NCBI GenBank assembly: GCA_000231825.2
Contig: JH720327.1
Span: 11,268 to 56,835 of the forward strand
Direction of reading: 5' to 3'
DNA length: 45,568 nt
Source of the DNA: Tetrahymena elliotti 4EA
Lineage: Eukaryota; Ciliophora; Oligohymenophorea; Hymenostomatida; Tetrahymenidae
Shown here: positions 23,401 to 35,000 of the stretch, in pieces
How positions within the stretch are numbered: the stretch's first letter is position 1
Layout of the letters: every line of letters starts with the position of its first letter
The notes under the pieces: model-generated
What the model was told of the DNA's origin: nothing
The model's input: only the letters and a program-made list of their open reading frames with translations
Databases searched by the model: none
Translations under genes and position numbers: made by a program

Positions 23401-25413
23401 CTATTTGAATAAAAATAGATGAAGATTAAAATTTTTATCATTAATTTTTTCCTAAAAAAGGTATTTAGATAGCAGTATAGCAGAGTATTATCATATTATA
23501 TAATGTGTTGATAAAAATGATAAATCTTTGAGTCATCTCAATGATTTTGATAAGAAAACAATTCTATGTGAGGCTCATATGGGAATTGCTCTGTTGAAAG
23601 TTCTTTAAGATAAAAAACTAAGTGCCTTGAGTTCAATAAATACAGCTCATAATTATTTAGTTTCAGTCAAGAAATAAATTGAAAATCCTAAAAAAAATAT
23701 ATTACTTTCTGAAGAAAATAAAAATAGATACCTACTAATTGATGGTTTATTTTAAGTTGGTAAATAAAGTTAAATTTTTTCTTCAATTTTAAATTGATTT
23801 ATTATTTTTTGAATAGGGTTAAGTCTGATGCCAAGTTTCTTTTCAAGAATTTGCAATCTATTAGGCATAGGAGCAGACTTGAAAAAAGGAATAAATTCAC
23901 TAACTGAATGCATGGAAATGAAGCAAGTAAAATCTAATTATGCTAGAATAGTACTCTTTCTTTATTACTTAGAATCAGAAAATAACATTTTTCATTCATC
24001 AAATATCATAAAATCTTCTCTTGCAATATAATCTACATCTCCAATATTCAACTGGCTTGCTTCTTTATATTATTGGAAAATTGCATCTGTAATTTATTTA
24101 TTTTATTTCATTAAAATTTCATTTAAAATTGATAAATTTTATTTTTATTAAAAAAGAGTTAAAATGCTGTTAAATTCATTAAATAAGCTATTGATTAAAG
24201 TGAAAAATGGAACCATCATCCTCATTTTTTTTATTTTGAGCTTGGTTGGTTTTATCTATCTCAACTTAAATGGAGCCAAGCAACATCGCTGTTTGAAAAT
24301 ATGATAATACAAGGATTTGACTTCAAATAAATTGATGATTAAAAGTTTTTTAAAAAATTAAAATCAAATAATTTTAATGTAAGCGAGTCATCCAAATAAT
24401 ACTTGAAAGACTTTCTTTATAAATATGAAAAAAATGTATTTGGTTCAAAAGTAAAAATCATGCACAAATGTTGTATTGCTTTTATTATTGGAATTTGTTA
24501 TATCTCTTCTGCAGAATAAAAGAATACTAATAGTCTATCTTCATCATCTTTATGTAATATTTGTTATTATTAAAATTAAATATTCACAAATATTTTTTTA
24601 GCTAAAATTAAAGATTAGAATTCAGGATAAAAACTAGGCAGCTCAAACAAATATATAATTGATGAAGAATCTAATAATTTAATTCATCAGATACTATCTC
24701 CAATAAGTTAAAATGATTAATAACAATTAATAAATAATAAAATTGATTTAAATAAAAATAACTCTTCCAGTAATTAATTAAAGCCTTAATAAAACTATAA
24801 GATTAATGAGAAAAAAGAAGAAGAACCAAACTACCAAGAATTATTCTATCTATGGTGTAATATTTCATTAGAGATATTTGACAAATTAGGAGATAGTAAA
24901 ACTCTTTTAGACATAGAATTTAGAAAAATTGCAAAGCTATTTTCAACAAGAAAATTTACATATTTAATTAAATTCGAATTACTTTATTTTGTAAAGGAAC
25001 TTTCCAAAGTTTCAGATGAAAATCTTAATAAAGCCTTGATAGACATAAAATTATACTAAGAATAACATATATAACAATTTAAATAAAGCTAAAGCTAAGA
25101 AAACTTAATTGAAATATGCAGTGCCTATTTACTAATTATAGGTATTTCTTACATCAAAGATAAATTTCATGACATCAATGACATAGCTATGCAACCTAAT
25201 ATTAAAATATTTTTAAATTAAATTAATAAAAAATACTAATATCTGTCTCATCACGCATACTACTGGCTAGGCATGTCCTACAAAAAAAACTTTATGCACC
25301 AATAAGCCAAACATTTTTTTGAACTTAGTAAATAATTTAAAACTAATCTATTTAACTTGAATCAAAGAATTGAGTTTAATATTTCTAATATCAATAAAAA
25401 TATGAAAGACTGA
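20452..25413 (+). CDS. PH-like domain plus TTC39/IML2-type TPR protein
   Basis: Eight exons: 20452-21377, 21762-21864, 21916-22210, 22441-23371, 23461-23759, 23817-24088, 24157-24553 and 24602-25413; 1344 residues, stop TGA. All junctions are GT..AG and keep phase; introns 1 (384 nt) and 3 (230 nt) are long. The start is the first ATG after an in-frame TGA at 20428. Residues ~23-113 look like a PH domain ('GRFLKQGKTFKMISQRYFT', 'LVYYKD', 'YEIWLIPSNKEEL'). Residues ~115-690 are Asn/Gln/Ser-rich and acidic. From ~700 on it matches the TTC39/IML2 pattern: 'SYFILMASHYIWNSQIEEA', 'LMPSFFSRICNLLGIGAD', 'FFYFELGWFYLSQLKWSQA' and a final 'SHHAYYWLGMSYKK' TPR. Yeast IML2 and animal TTC39 proteins are poorly understood and linked to lipid or inclusion-body handling. 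A PH part would fit membrane targeting. Confidence 0.85.
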
Positions 25414-25694
25414 ATTGTTTTTCATTTAATATCTAATAATTATTATCCAAACTAATACTAATATCCTTCTCATATTTATCTCTATTTACTATTATCAGAA
25501 TCTTAAAGTACATGTAATGTAATTAAATTCAAGTTATTTTTCCAAAAAATTTAGAGAAATTTTATCTAATTTGGTTATGAATCATTCATAAAATTGTAGT
25601 AAGAAAGAGTTTTAGACAATACAAATGAAAATAATGATATTATTTAATTATTTTAGAGCCATTCTTTTAAAATTTATTTATTACATGTAATAAT

Positions 25695-25870
25695 ATCAAA
25701 AAAATACTTATTAAAAAGGTTTTATAAGTTAATGAGATCATCTTTGACTTCTTCTATTAAACAATTTAATAAATAAGGTCTTTTTTTAATGTCTTAAAGA
25801 TATTAATAATTTTTTAAATTTATCTGTAAATCTATTTGAGAGTTTTATTCATATTTTTTTAGTTTAAAAA
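25695..25870 (+). repeat. Diverged ~180-bp direct repeat, copy 1
   Basis: Shares with 26083-26285 the ordered landmarks 'aagtta(a/c)tgag', 'ttgacttcttct', 'aagtctttttttagt'-like text, 'taataatttt' and 'gag(a)gttttatt'-like text. Confidence 0.55.
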
Positions 25871-26082
25871 TTTCTGAAAACGATGATTTTATTATTCAAT
25901 TATTTTAGTTTCATAACTAAAAATTTAAAGATAATAAGTAAATATTTTATCTTAAACAGCTTTACTTACTTATTTACTTTGTTTCTTTGTTTTGGAAATA
26001 ATAAATCATTTGCTTATTCATTTATTTTTTAATTATTTTTTCATTCATAAAATCTTATTTATTATATCTAAGAATATAAAAA

Positions 26083-26285
26083 AATAAGCTTGAAAAGTTT
26101 GTAAGTTACTGAGGAAATCATTGACTTCTTCTTTTTGACATTTAAACCTTTTAAGTAGATAAAGTCTTTTTTTAGTATCATAACAGCATAACAGATGCTA
26201 ATAATTTTAATATTTTTTAATTTTAGGAGTCTTTAAATCTTTGAGAACTTTTATTAATGTTATGTATTTTTATTGAAAACAAATG
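26083..26285 (+). repeat. Diverged ~200-bp direct repeat, copy 2
   Basis: Second copy of 25695-25870, about 390 bp downstream. It is non-coding and has several indels relative to copy 1. Confidence 0.55.
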
Positions 26286-26575
26286 AATTTAATAATTTTG
26301 TGTGTTTATGTTATGTGTTGAAGAAGTTAAAAGGACAAAATGAAATTTGTTGAAAATAATAAAAATGAATGTGCTTTTAAAATATAAAATTAAAGTAAAT
26401 AATAAATTTTAAGATTATTGATAAATAATGAAGATGAATTTGAATCCAAAATGCATTGATAAAATTAGAATTTAGAATACTATTTGGTAATTTTTTAACT
26501 AGAAGCAGGATAGATATAATAAATAATAATTAAACAAGTAGTAAGTATCTTTTGAATATATTAATATTGAAGAAA

Positions 26576-27550
26576 ATGAATACCCAAAAAGAAGAAATAA
26601 AATTTAGAAAAATTAAGTTAGAAGAATCTAGTTTGGTAGCTAGATTTTAGTATGATATGGCTAAAGAAACTGAGGGTAAAGAGTTAAATTAGTAAGAAGT
26701 TACTGATGCCATTGATACTATTTATAAGAATCCAAATATAGGATTCTTTTTAGTTGGAGCTACATCTGAAGAGGATAAAGCTATTTCATCAGAATTAATT
26801 ACATTCAGTCATGATATTTATAGAGGCATTAATGTTTGGTGGTTTTAGAGCGTTTTTGTTGAAAAGTAACATAGAGGATCAGGAGTATTTAAAGGAATGT
26901 TTCATGAAGTTGAAAAAATAAACAAAGATAATTAATACCCTTTGAGATTATATGTAGAAAATGAGAATACTAGAGCTTAGTAGGTTTATTAGAGACTAGG
27001 AATGTTTGATTCTAATGAGATTTTCATTGAAGATGATTTTTATTTTGATGATAAAATAGTTTATAAACACACTAATGATTTTACTTTTAATCTTGTTAAT
27101 ACACAAGAAGCTGATTAATTTAAGAATTACTTAAAAGATTCATCCTTGGTAACTCTTATGAATAAAAATATTGTATCTATTGACAAAACTTTACAAAGCA
27201 TAGATTTAATTATGTAATAAAGTGATTTTGGAGGTATTTTTGTAATCAGAAACTCATAAACTTCATAATTAATTGGCTACTTACCAGTCTTCTATGAGAT
27301 TTCTGATTGGAGAAATGGAATTATGATCTACATTTATGATTTGAGAATTTTGTCTGAACTCAAAGATAAAACTAATTTAGTTGATTTGATTTCTACCTTT
27401 ATGCATTTCCTTAAAAAGGATTATAATCCAAAGATTCGTTTAACTAATATTAGATGGATTATCAATGAAAATTGTCCTTTGAAAAACACTATAGTAGAAG
27501 CAGGATTAGAACTTGGACATTACAGAGTTTATGAAAAAAATAAATTTTGA
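26576..27550 (+). CDS. GNAT-family N-acetyltransferase
   Basis: Single exon, 324 residues, stop TGA. Residues ~8-145 form a GNAT domain. Strand 4 plus motif A reads 'WWFQSVFVEKQHRGSGVF', with the acetyl-CoA pyrophosphate-binding loop Q98-H-R-G-S-G103. Motif B, 'LYVENENTRAQQVYQRLGM', is at about 125-143. These enzymes transfer acetyl from acetyl-CoA to an amine; the acceptor cannot be told. Residues ~165-324 may form a second, degenerate GNAT half ('SQLIGYLPVFYEISDWRNG'), as in tandem-GNAT proteins, but without a clear Q-x-x-G-x-G loop. There is no signal peptide or membrane segment, so it is probably cytosolic or nuclear. Confidence 0.88.
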
Positions 27551-28651
27551 ATCAACAATTGAGATATTAAAAAATGCTTTTCATGTTAATTTTGTTATTT
27601 CTTGTAATTAAAAATGAACAAATTTGTCAACAAACAAAATATTTTAAATCATTCATTATTCTTTAAAGAAATTTAGTATTTTGTTTAAAAGATCATTTTA
27701 TGTTTGACAACTTAAGTTTCAAATTTCTTGTGATGAATTTAACACATGAAAAAAATCAAAAATATTATTATATTAAGTTAATAACTTATTGAAGCTAATA
27801 ATGTGTTGGGATTAAAATATTTTTTTTTCCAATATAAAAAACTAAATTTGTTGATTAATGATAAGTAAATTGTTTTAACTTTTATTGTGGATCAATAATC
27901 CTAAAGAAAAACAAAAGGCTTTTCAGCAATTTGTTGAATTAAAAATTGAGAAATTAAAAAATCCTTTAATATTTTTATGTTGCTTTTTGTAAAATAATTC
28001 AATAAATTTTTCAACAAACAAAATATTTTAAATCATAAATATTTAAAGAAATTTGTTAAAAAACTCATTTTATGTGTGATAATTAATTTAAGTTTCAATT
28101 TACTTTTTATGAATTTAACTCATTTAAAAAACTAAAATATAATTAAATTTATTATACATTTGATCGAATAGCAAGCGAGTTGAGATTAAAATATTTTTTT
28201 CTAAAATAAAAAGACTAAAAGATTTGTTGATTCAATGATAAGTTAATAGTTTTAACTTTTTATTAAATGAATCAATGATCCCAAATAAAAATAAAAAGTT
28301 AATGAGCAATTTATTGATATTAGTTGGATCAAACAAATATGAAAATGTTTTAGAATTTAATAATAGAAAATGACTGAAATGGAAGCGTGATTCTTTGAAA
28401 ATGTAAACTATTATTGTATTGAATTTGAAATAAAGATAGATAGATATATTGACTACTTATACTTAAACATCTTTTATTCAATCAGCAATATTAATTTATT
28501 ATTTATTGCTTTTTGCTAAGCCCTAGGTTTGATATATCGAAGATAGATGAAATAAGACTCCATTTCGAATTTCCTTAATAAATGATGTATTAACTCGTTT
28601 ATGCATTTCTAAACTATCCTTGATTTAATTTGGTCATTAAGTAAAATTTCT
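27551..28651. other. Intergenic region between convergent genes, mostly a tandem duplication
   Basis: It lies between the GNAT (+) and NDUFA5 (-) 3' ends. Most of it is a two-copy ~390-bp repeat (separate entry). The remainder (about 28330-28650) is non-coding 3' flank of NDUFA5. Confidence 0.55.
27561..28320 (+). repeat. Two-copy ~390-bp tandem duplication
   Basis: Copy 1 is about 27561-27945 and copy 2 about 27950-28320. Shared landmarks in order: 'tcaacaaacaaaatatttta' then 'aatcat', 'taaagaaattt', 'cattttatgt', 'aagtttcaa', 'gagattaaaatattttttt' or near, 'ttgttgatt.aatgataagt', and 'ttttaactttt..t' then 'atcaat.atcc'. Substitutions and small gaps show it is not recent. Confidence 0.8.
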
Positions 28652-29272
28652 TCATTGCTTTGCACCTTCTAATTAAGGCTTGGCATTTGAAGAAATGAAA
28701 GCAGCTTCTTTACGAGCAGGACGATCTACTCTCTAATGCTTAAGATAAACACGCTTTTGGGAAGCAATACGAATCATTTCGTTTTATTCTTCATCACCAG
28801 GACGAGATTCCCAAGGCTAAGAGTGCTTCATATATTCAACGAGTTCAAGTTCTTTTCCATAAGAATAAATGAACAATTCAATTGAATCTTGACCGAATTC
28901 TTCTTCTAATTAACGAATGTCTTCAATTTCGTCAGTGAGCTTCATGATGTACTTAACCTTTTCTTCAGTGTAAATACGATACATGGCAGTTTCAGGAATT
29001 TCTTTTAATTTATGTAAAATGTTGTAACTGATCTTCATAATTTTAGCACGGGGCATGGGTTCAACATCAAGTAATGAGTATCCTGTAGAATATTTGAGTT
29101 TTGTGGAAGGTACTTCATATTTTTCCTTATTATATGGTCTTAAATGGAGAGGAACGTCTTCGACCTTTTCAGCGGCCCTTTCAATTTATGTTGAAGAAAA
29201 ACCATTTCTAACAACTCCAAAAGTTTATTTTGTATTGCGTAACAAAAATTTAGCTAAGCTTCTTTGTAACAT
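28652..29272 (-). CDS. NDUFA5: Mitochondrial complex I subunit NDUFA5 (B13-type)
   Basis: Single exon, 206 residues, stop TGA, start at 29272. The first ~25 residues (MLQRSLAKFLLRNTKQTFG...) are basic, hydroxylated and free of acidic residues: a mitochondrial presequence. The core (about 85-160) follows the NDUFA5 family: 'NILHKLKEIPETAMYRIYTE', a long helical pair, 'EEEFGQDSIELFIYSYGKEL' and 'YMKHSQPWESRPG', the last matching the conserved 'W.PWE' end of the animal protein. NDUFA5 is an accessory subunit on the matrix arm of NADH:ubiquinone oxidoreductase. The animal protein is about 116 residues; this one is longer at both ends, which is common for ciliate complex I subunits. The coding region has more C and G at third positions than its neighbours, fitting high expression. 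Confidence 0.85.
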
Positions 29273-29929
29273 TTCTAGCTATATTTATTTTATCAACTAT
29301 TGTTTGCTACCTCCTTTTTCTAATTCTTTTTAAAAAGATAGAAATCCTCTTTATTTTATTCTTAATTAATTTATTATTGATAATACCTAATAAAATCAAA
29401 ATATTCATTTAACCAAACAAGGAAAAAAGCATTATCAATCTTTCATTAAGATTTATTCCCCTTCAAAAGCACATAAATAAATAAACAATCATGTAAATAT
29501 AAACAAGATACTTCATTATATTTCATATAAATATGACATTGACATTCCTCATTAAAAAAACAATATATTCTTTTTAATCTTAGATACTTTTTATGTCAAA
29601 TTTTAACAATTTGCTTGATGTAGTAGTATTCAAAAAGCAACAAGGTTATTCAATTTTGTAAAATTATTTTTTTATCCATAAAAAAGTAAATTTAATTGAA
29701 TTCTTTCAATTCATAAATTTAATCAAATTCATCTTGTTATTATTTCAAAAATATTTTATTAGATGCTATTTTAGGTAGATATTTAGATTATTAAGATAAA
29801 TTGAATAATATTTAATCACAAATTTTGATATCATCTACTTTCTATAAAAATAACCTGATAAAAAATCCTAAAGGTTTAGTTTTTATAATACTAAAAAAAA
29901 AATATTTTTTATAATTCTAGTGAGATAAA
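29273..29929. promoter_or_regulatory. Divergent intergenic region, NDUFA5 and SNAPC1-like genes
   Basis: 657 bp, AT-rich, no open frame of note. It must hold both promoters; no specific motif can be named. Confidence 0.45.
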
Positions 29930-31335
29930 ATGGATATTGGATCCTAATAAAAAGATTTTATGTAGATCTATCATCCTAATTGCCTCTTAGATGATAGATT
30001 AAAAGCTCTGATTAATGACGTTATTCCATTATTCACATAAGCAGAAGTATGTTTTAATTTAAATCTTTGAAATTAAAATAAAACAATTAAATAAATGTAA
30101 ATCTTTATAAGTCAATAGAATCAGAAATAACGTTTCCCCTATTTAAATCTCTATGGAAAGATTACCGTTTGTAATACTTAACATCTGTAAATAGTTGCTT
30201 TAAAAAAATATTTAAGGATGAATTAATATAGCTTACTTATTATAAAATAGTGTCTTCATAAAAAAGAAGATAAAAAAGAGTTTATTTAGCTTTTCTATGG
30301 AGTTCTTTTAAGTAAATTTATTAGATATTCAATGAAATGATTAAAATAAAATAACTTTTTTAGATAAACTGATTTAGTCAAATAACTTTAATGTATAAAC
30401 TGTTTGTTTGATGGGAATATACACATTATTTTAGACGCAAAGTGAATCTGATAGAGAAAGAATTAATTTAGATATCGACTCTATGCAAAAGCTAAAAGCA
30501 TACCTCCAAGCATGCTTGTAGAAATCCCAAACTTAAGGAGCTGATATACTCAAGATGCTATTTACTAAAGAAGCTTTTATCATTAGTAATCTCAAAAATT
30601 ATTGCCAATAAAAAATAGTTATTTACTTTTGTTCTACTTTAAGCTTAAAAACGAGGAATCAAAACTATAATTCTTGATAAATTTGGGTATCCACTCAAAA
30701 AGAATGCATTTTATGAGTAAGATAATCTTTATAAACTTTCTCTTTAAAAATGATTAATAATATTAGAGCAGAAAACATCTGTGGATTTAGCCAAGTGTCC
30801 TAAGGCATGGAACTAGAAACTAGAGAAAAGAATATATAAATGAGGTAATATTAATAAATAAAATTCTTGAAATCAAAAAAATTTTTCAACAAAAGTGAAG
30901 ATGAAGAAGATGATGATTAAGAAGATGAAGATGATGAAGATCAAAATTTAAAATCATAAAAAACTAAATTTTCTGACCCAGAATAATTAGTAAATGAATT
31001 GTTTAAATTAAAAGTTTATTATAATTTCTCTCTCATAAAAAGATAGAATTTTTAGGAATAAATGACCTGAAAGAAGCTTCCAGTGAATACTTCAAATAAA
31101 AGAATAAAAAAAAAGAAATTAGTAAAAAAAATTTAAATAATAAAAATATTCAAGTTAAAAATTAAAAAAAGTTACTAAAGTTGCTGAGACAGATGTTCCA
31201 TATTACGATTAAATTAAAAAGAGTTTTATAGGAAAATTCTCTCATGATATTAATTAAGTTGATCAGTTTTTTGCAAGCAGAACAGAAACTAGAATACAAA
31301 GATAGCTAAATCAAAATAATTTATCAAATAACTGA
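29930..31335 (+). CDS. SNAPC1 (SNAP43)-like protein, putative snRNA-activating complex subunit
   Basis: Best model has eight exons: 29930-30046, 30112-30311, 30443-30585, 30644-30716, 30767-30844, 30896-30989, 31043-31121 and 31172-31335; 315 residues, stop TGA. All junctions are GT..AG and phases agree. The start follows a near in-frame TGA. The N-terminal ~150 residues follow the SNAPC1 layout: 'FPLFKSLWKDYRLQYL', 'KRVYLAFLWSSF', then 'DSMQKLKAYLQ' and 'ADILKMLFTKEAFII'. An acidic run (SEDEEDDDQEDEDDEDQ) and a basic tail follow. SNAPC1 helps SNAPc bind promoters of snRNA genes in the nucleus. The family call is from remembered pattern, not a search. Weak points: the 131-nt second intron (30312-30442) and the 51-nt intron at 30845-30895, which is a multiple of three without a stop and could be retained. 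Confidence 0.55.
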
Positions 31336-32076
31336 TTTGTATTCTTAAATATATTTATAATGTTTAATGTTTAAGAATATTACTTAACTCTTCAAATTTG
31401 ATCAATTTCTTGACTTCTTATTACATTTTTTAACATTAGCTTATTCTTTTTGTGTTATTGTTTTTTATTTTTTAATCATTTTAACTTGCTTTATTATTAT
31501 GAATAAAAAAATTAATTTTGGTTAAAAAGTAGATTTTTTTTCATTTGAATGAATTCATAAAGAATTATTTATTTTGAGTATTATAACAATATTAAATATT
31601 TTTAATTATTTATTACTTTCTTAGAAATATCACTATTTTTCTTTTTCAATAATATTAAATATGGTTATCATATCTCCCTCTTCTTATGCTTAAGATAGAT
31701 ACAATTACAATTAAATATGAATGAGAAATCTGTAAAAAAGTATTTGAATTTTGTTAATAAAATTTTAGATAATAAATGAAGTCAAAAGTAATTTAAATAC
31801 AAAAATATTTTTATTGAGCATATTTATTTAATTAAATGCTTTACTTTTACTCAAAAAATCTGTGTGTCTCATGAAATAAATTATCTATTTCACTGATTTC
31901 TTGATTTTTTGGTTTTGGGAAAATTTTGCTGTTAAAATGGATTTATGGAGCATTGAAAAGAAGTGGTAATATATAATTCGATTTGCATGTTCGGTTATTG
32001 TTAGTTTTAATTAAGTAAGTTAAGATAAAAAATAGTTTGATTATTATTCAATTAAAGTTTTTTATTAAATACTGAG
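31336..32076. other. AT-rich intergenic region
   Basis: Upstream of the coiled-coil gene, downstream of the SNAPC1-like gene. Nothing else is seen. Confidence 0.5.
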
Positions 32077-35000
32077 ATGGAAGAATTTACAAGAGATGAA
32101 ATATATAATTTTAAATCATCTTCTTCAATAAGTACTAATCATAATAGTAGACCAAGAAGCACGTACATTAATCATAGAAACACTGGAAGACTGATCAAAA
32201 ACTTTTAATCAAGATCAGTTTCTCCTAACAATTTTGAGCCTATTTAACTAGATCATTAACCAAAAGATAACAAACAATCTGCATTAAAAAAAAGGAATCT
32301 TTCAAATATTCAAATGAGTAATGATAAAAGATAAGATATAATCCCAGAAATACGTTAATCTGTACATAGCTAGTAAGATATGAATTAAATAAAAAGACCA
32401 AAATCTACTAATTAGTATGCTAGGACTACTTAATCAGGAATAAGTATATTGAAAACAGCTGACAGCAAGTAGAATAATTAAATGCAAAACGATTTAAATT
32501 TTACTGCAAAAGACTAGTTATCTATTAATAATAGCTACTATAATTAATTTTATAATGTTAGTAAATTGTTGAATAAAAGCGATAATCAATTGGATACAAG
32601 TTCCTTTCTCGATTACACTAGCAACAGTACAAAACATGTACAAAAAAATTTCTAAACAGAAGGATCAGCACAAAATAATAATTATTTTTATAAAACTTAA
32701 GAAATTGGATCAAAAGATAGGTCTTTCACAAAAGATAACTCAGATAATAGTAGGATTCTGTCTGAGAATCAATAAAAATTAAATTAAGATAATCTAAACT
32801 AAAGTAAAAGGCTTTTAACTAGCTAATCTAATAAGAAGAGTATTAGAAAAATAATCATTTCTAACAGCAGAGATAGAATCAATTCAATATAAGAAGAAGC
32901 AAAAACTGCAGAATCACATGTTAGTTAATAAGAGCAACTGATATTAAAATAAAATAATGAATAAAATTCAAGTGATAAAAAAGAACAGAAAGAAAATTTA
33001 CAAGATGATGAAAACAAGAAAAATCGTACTAGAATGGAATTTTTTGATGAAAATGAAATTAAAAATATTTCTTATTATATTGGAAATATGGATCATGAAG
33101 ACTTCAAAGTGTATACAGAAGCTCAATTGCTATCTAAAATGGATAAGGAATCATTAATTATAAGATTACAATTACTTGAACAAGAAAATAAAGAAATAAA
33201 ATGCCATAACCTTCATCTATCGTCTAAATTTAAAGGTAAAAATTAGATTTATATTCTTGAAAAGCTCAATCAGAAATTATAAGGAGGCAAATTTATTAAT
33301 TTAATTAACTTACTTTTGATTTGATTAATAATGATAATGAATATGTTAATTATATCATATTAACTTGTTTTAAAAAAATAGAAATGCTGAATGAGTATGC
33401 AAGGTACAAAGAATATCAAGATAATCTAGATAGAAAAAGCTTATATTAAAAACATGTTTAAAAGCTAGCTGATTTGTCCAAATTATGTCACAATTAAACT
33501 GAAATTATACTGCAAAAAAATAATAAAATAGCTGAGCTAGAGTAAATAATTGTAAATAAAGAATAAGAGATAGTTACATTAAACAATTAAATAGCTAATT
33601 ATGATGCTTAAAAATAATAAGAATTAATTGAGATTGATAATTAATATAAGTAGTAGATATAGGATTTTATAGAGAGAGTTGATTATTTAAATAAAGAAAA
33701 TAGAAAGATAGCTCTTCTTGAGAAAACAGTGAAAGATTTGATGGATAAAATGTAAGAGGATACTAAAAAATATCTTAATGCTTTAGAAAAATCAGAAGAA
33801 AGATATAAAGCTTTGTCAGGTAAATAGACAGAAAAAGAAAGGGAAATATTTGGGTTAAAAGATAACATTAAACAGTTAGAAAATTAGATTAAATACATTT
33901 AAGAATAAAATTAAAATAGTATTTAAGATAAATGTAGTGAATATGAAAGATAGCTTTAGTAGAAAGAAATTGAATTACATTAATTTAATCTTAAGTGCTA
34001 AAAGTAAGAAAATTAACATAATTAAGATGTTAAAGATCTCCAGGAGATGATATCTAATTTGAGAAAATAAATGAATGATAACTAATTAAGCTTTTTAGAT
34101 AAGGAATCAGTTTTAAGAAACTCAATACAATCAATAAGAGACCAATTTGACACTTATAAAATTGAAACAATTAACCAAACTGCAGAATTGATAAAGAAAA
34201 TTGAAAATTTAGAACAAAATTTGGAAGATAAGAAACAGATTGTAAATCATATTTTGTTAAAATAAATGAAATGTTTTTAATTTGTTTATTTATTTAGATT
34301 GAAGCCAAGTTAAAAGAAATATCTCAAAAAAGCAGCAGAATAGTTGAACTTTAAAAATAGCTAGAGTAGTCAATAATTTCTATGTAGAAAATATAAGAAG
34401 AACATGAAAAAGAAATGAGTAAATTATTCTAAACTAAGCAAGAAGAAAGTAAGTCTCTTACATTCAAATTCAAAGAGTTAAAACTCTACTATGAGGTAGA
34501 GATAGAAAAGATCAAAAAAGAATATGATGATAGAGTTAAAGAATGCTCATCTAGTGTCAATGATGCAAAAAGATAATACTAGGCTATGAAAAATAATTAT
34601 AACCATGAAATGGAAGGCAAAGAAACAGAAATAGAATTCCTTAAAAATAAGGTATTCATTTATATTTAACAAAGAGATTAAGGAGGGGCTTGAAATCTTA
34701 ATGAAAAAATAGTTGATCATTTTTACCTTGTTAATGCTCACAAAATTTTTGTATTAAAAAAATAAAATTTAGACTCAACCCCTTAAGTCTTTCTAAAAAA
34801 AATGTTAAACTTATTGTTATTATTTTAGATTTATGAAGAAAAGCAAAAAATAAAAGATCAACTTGAAAATCAATATAAAGATATGATAAAAGATATGCAA
34901 AAAAGAATATAATTTTTGTAAAGTGAATTAGATGAATAAAAAATTGAAATAGAGAATAACATTTGTGAAGATTTGGCTGTTTACAATAGATAATCGAAAT

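Larger units (their letters stand above)
25414..26575. other. AT-rich intergenic region
   Basis: No gene is seen. It holds a diverged direct repeat (separate entries). Confidence 0.5.

Noticed and set aside
29055..29333. 92-codon plus-strand ORF
   Set aside because: It is antisense to the well-supported NDUFA5 N-terminus and has no protein-like features.
30312..30442. A 51-nt intron plus micro-exon instead of one 131-nt intron in the SNAPC1-like gene
   Set aside because: The acceptor at 30363 is good, but every GT donor after it gives the wrong phase with the 30434 acceptor, or needs a weak GTCAAA donor.
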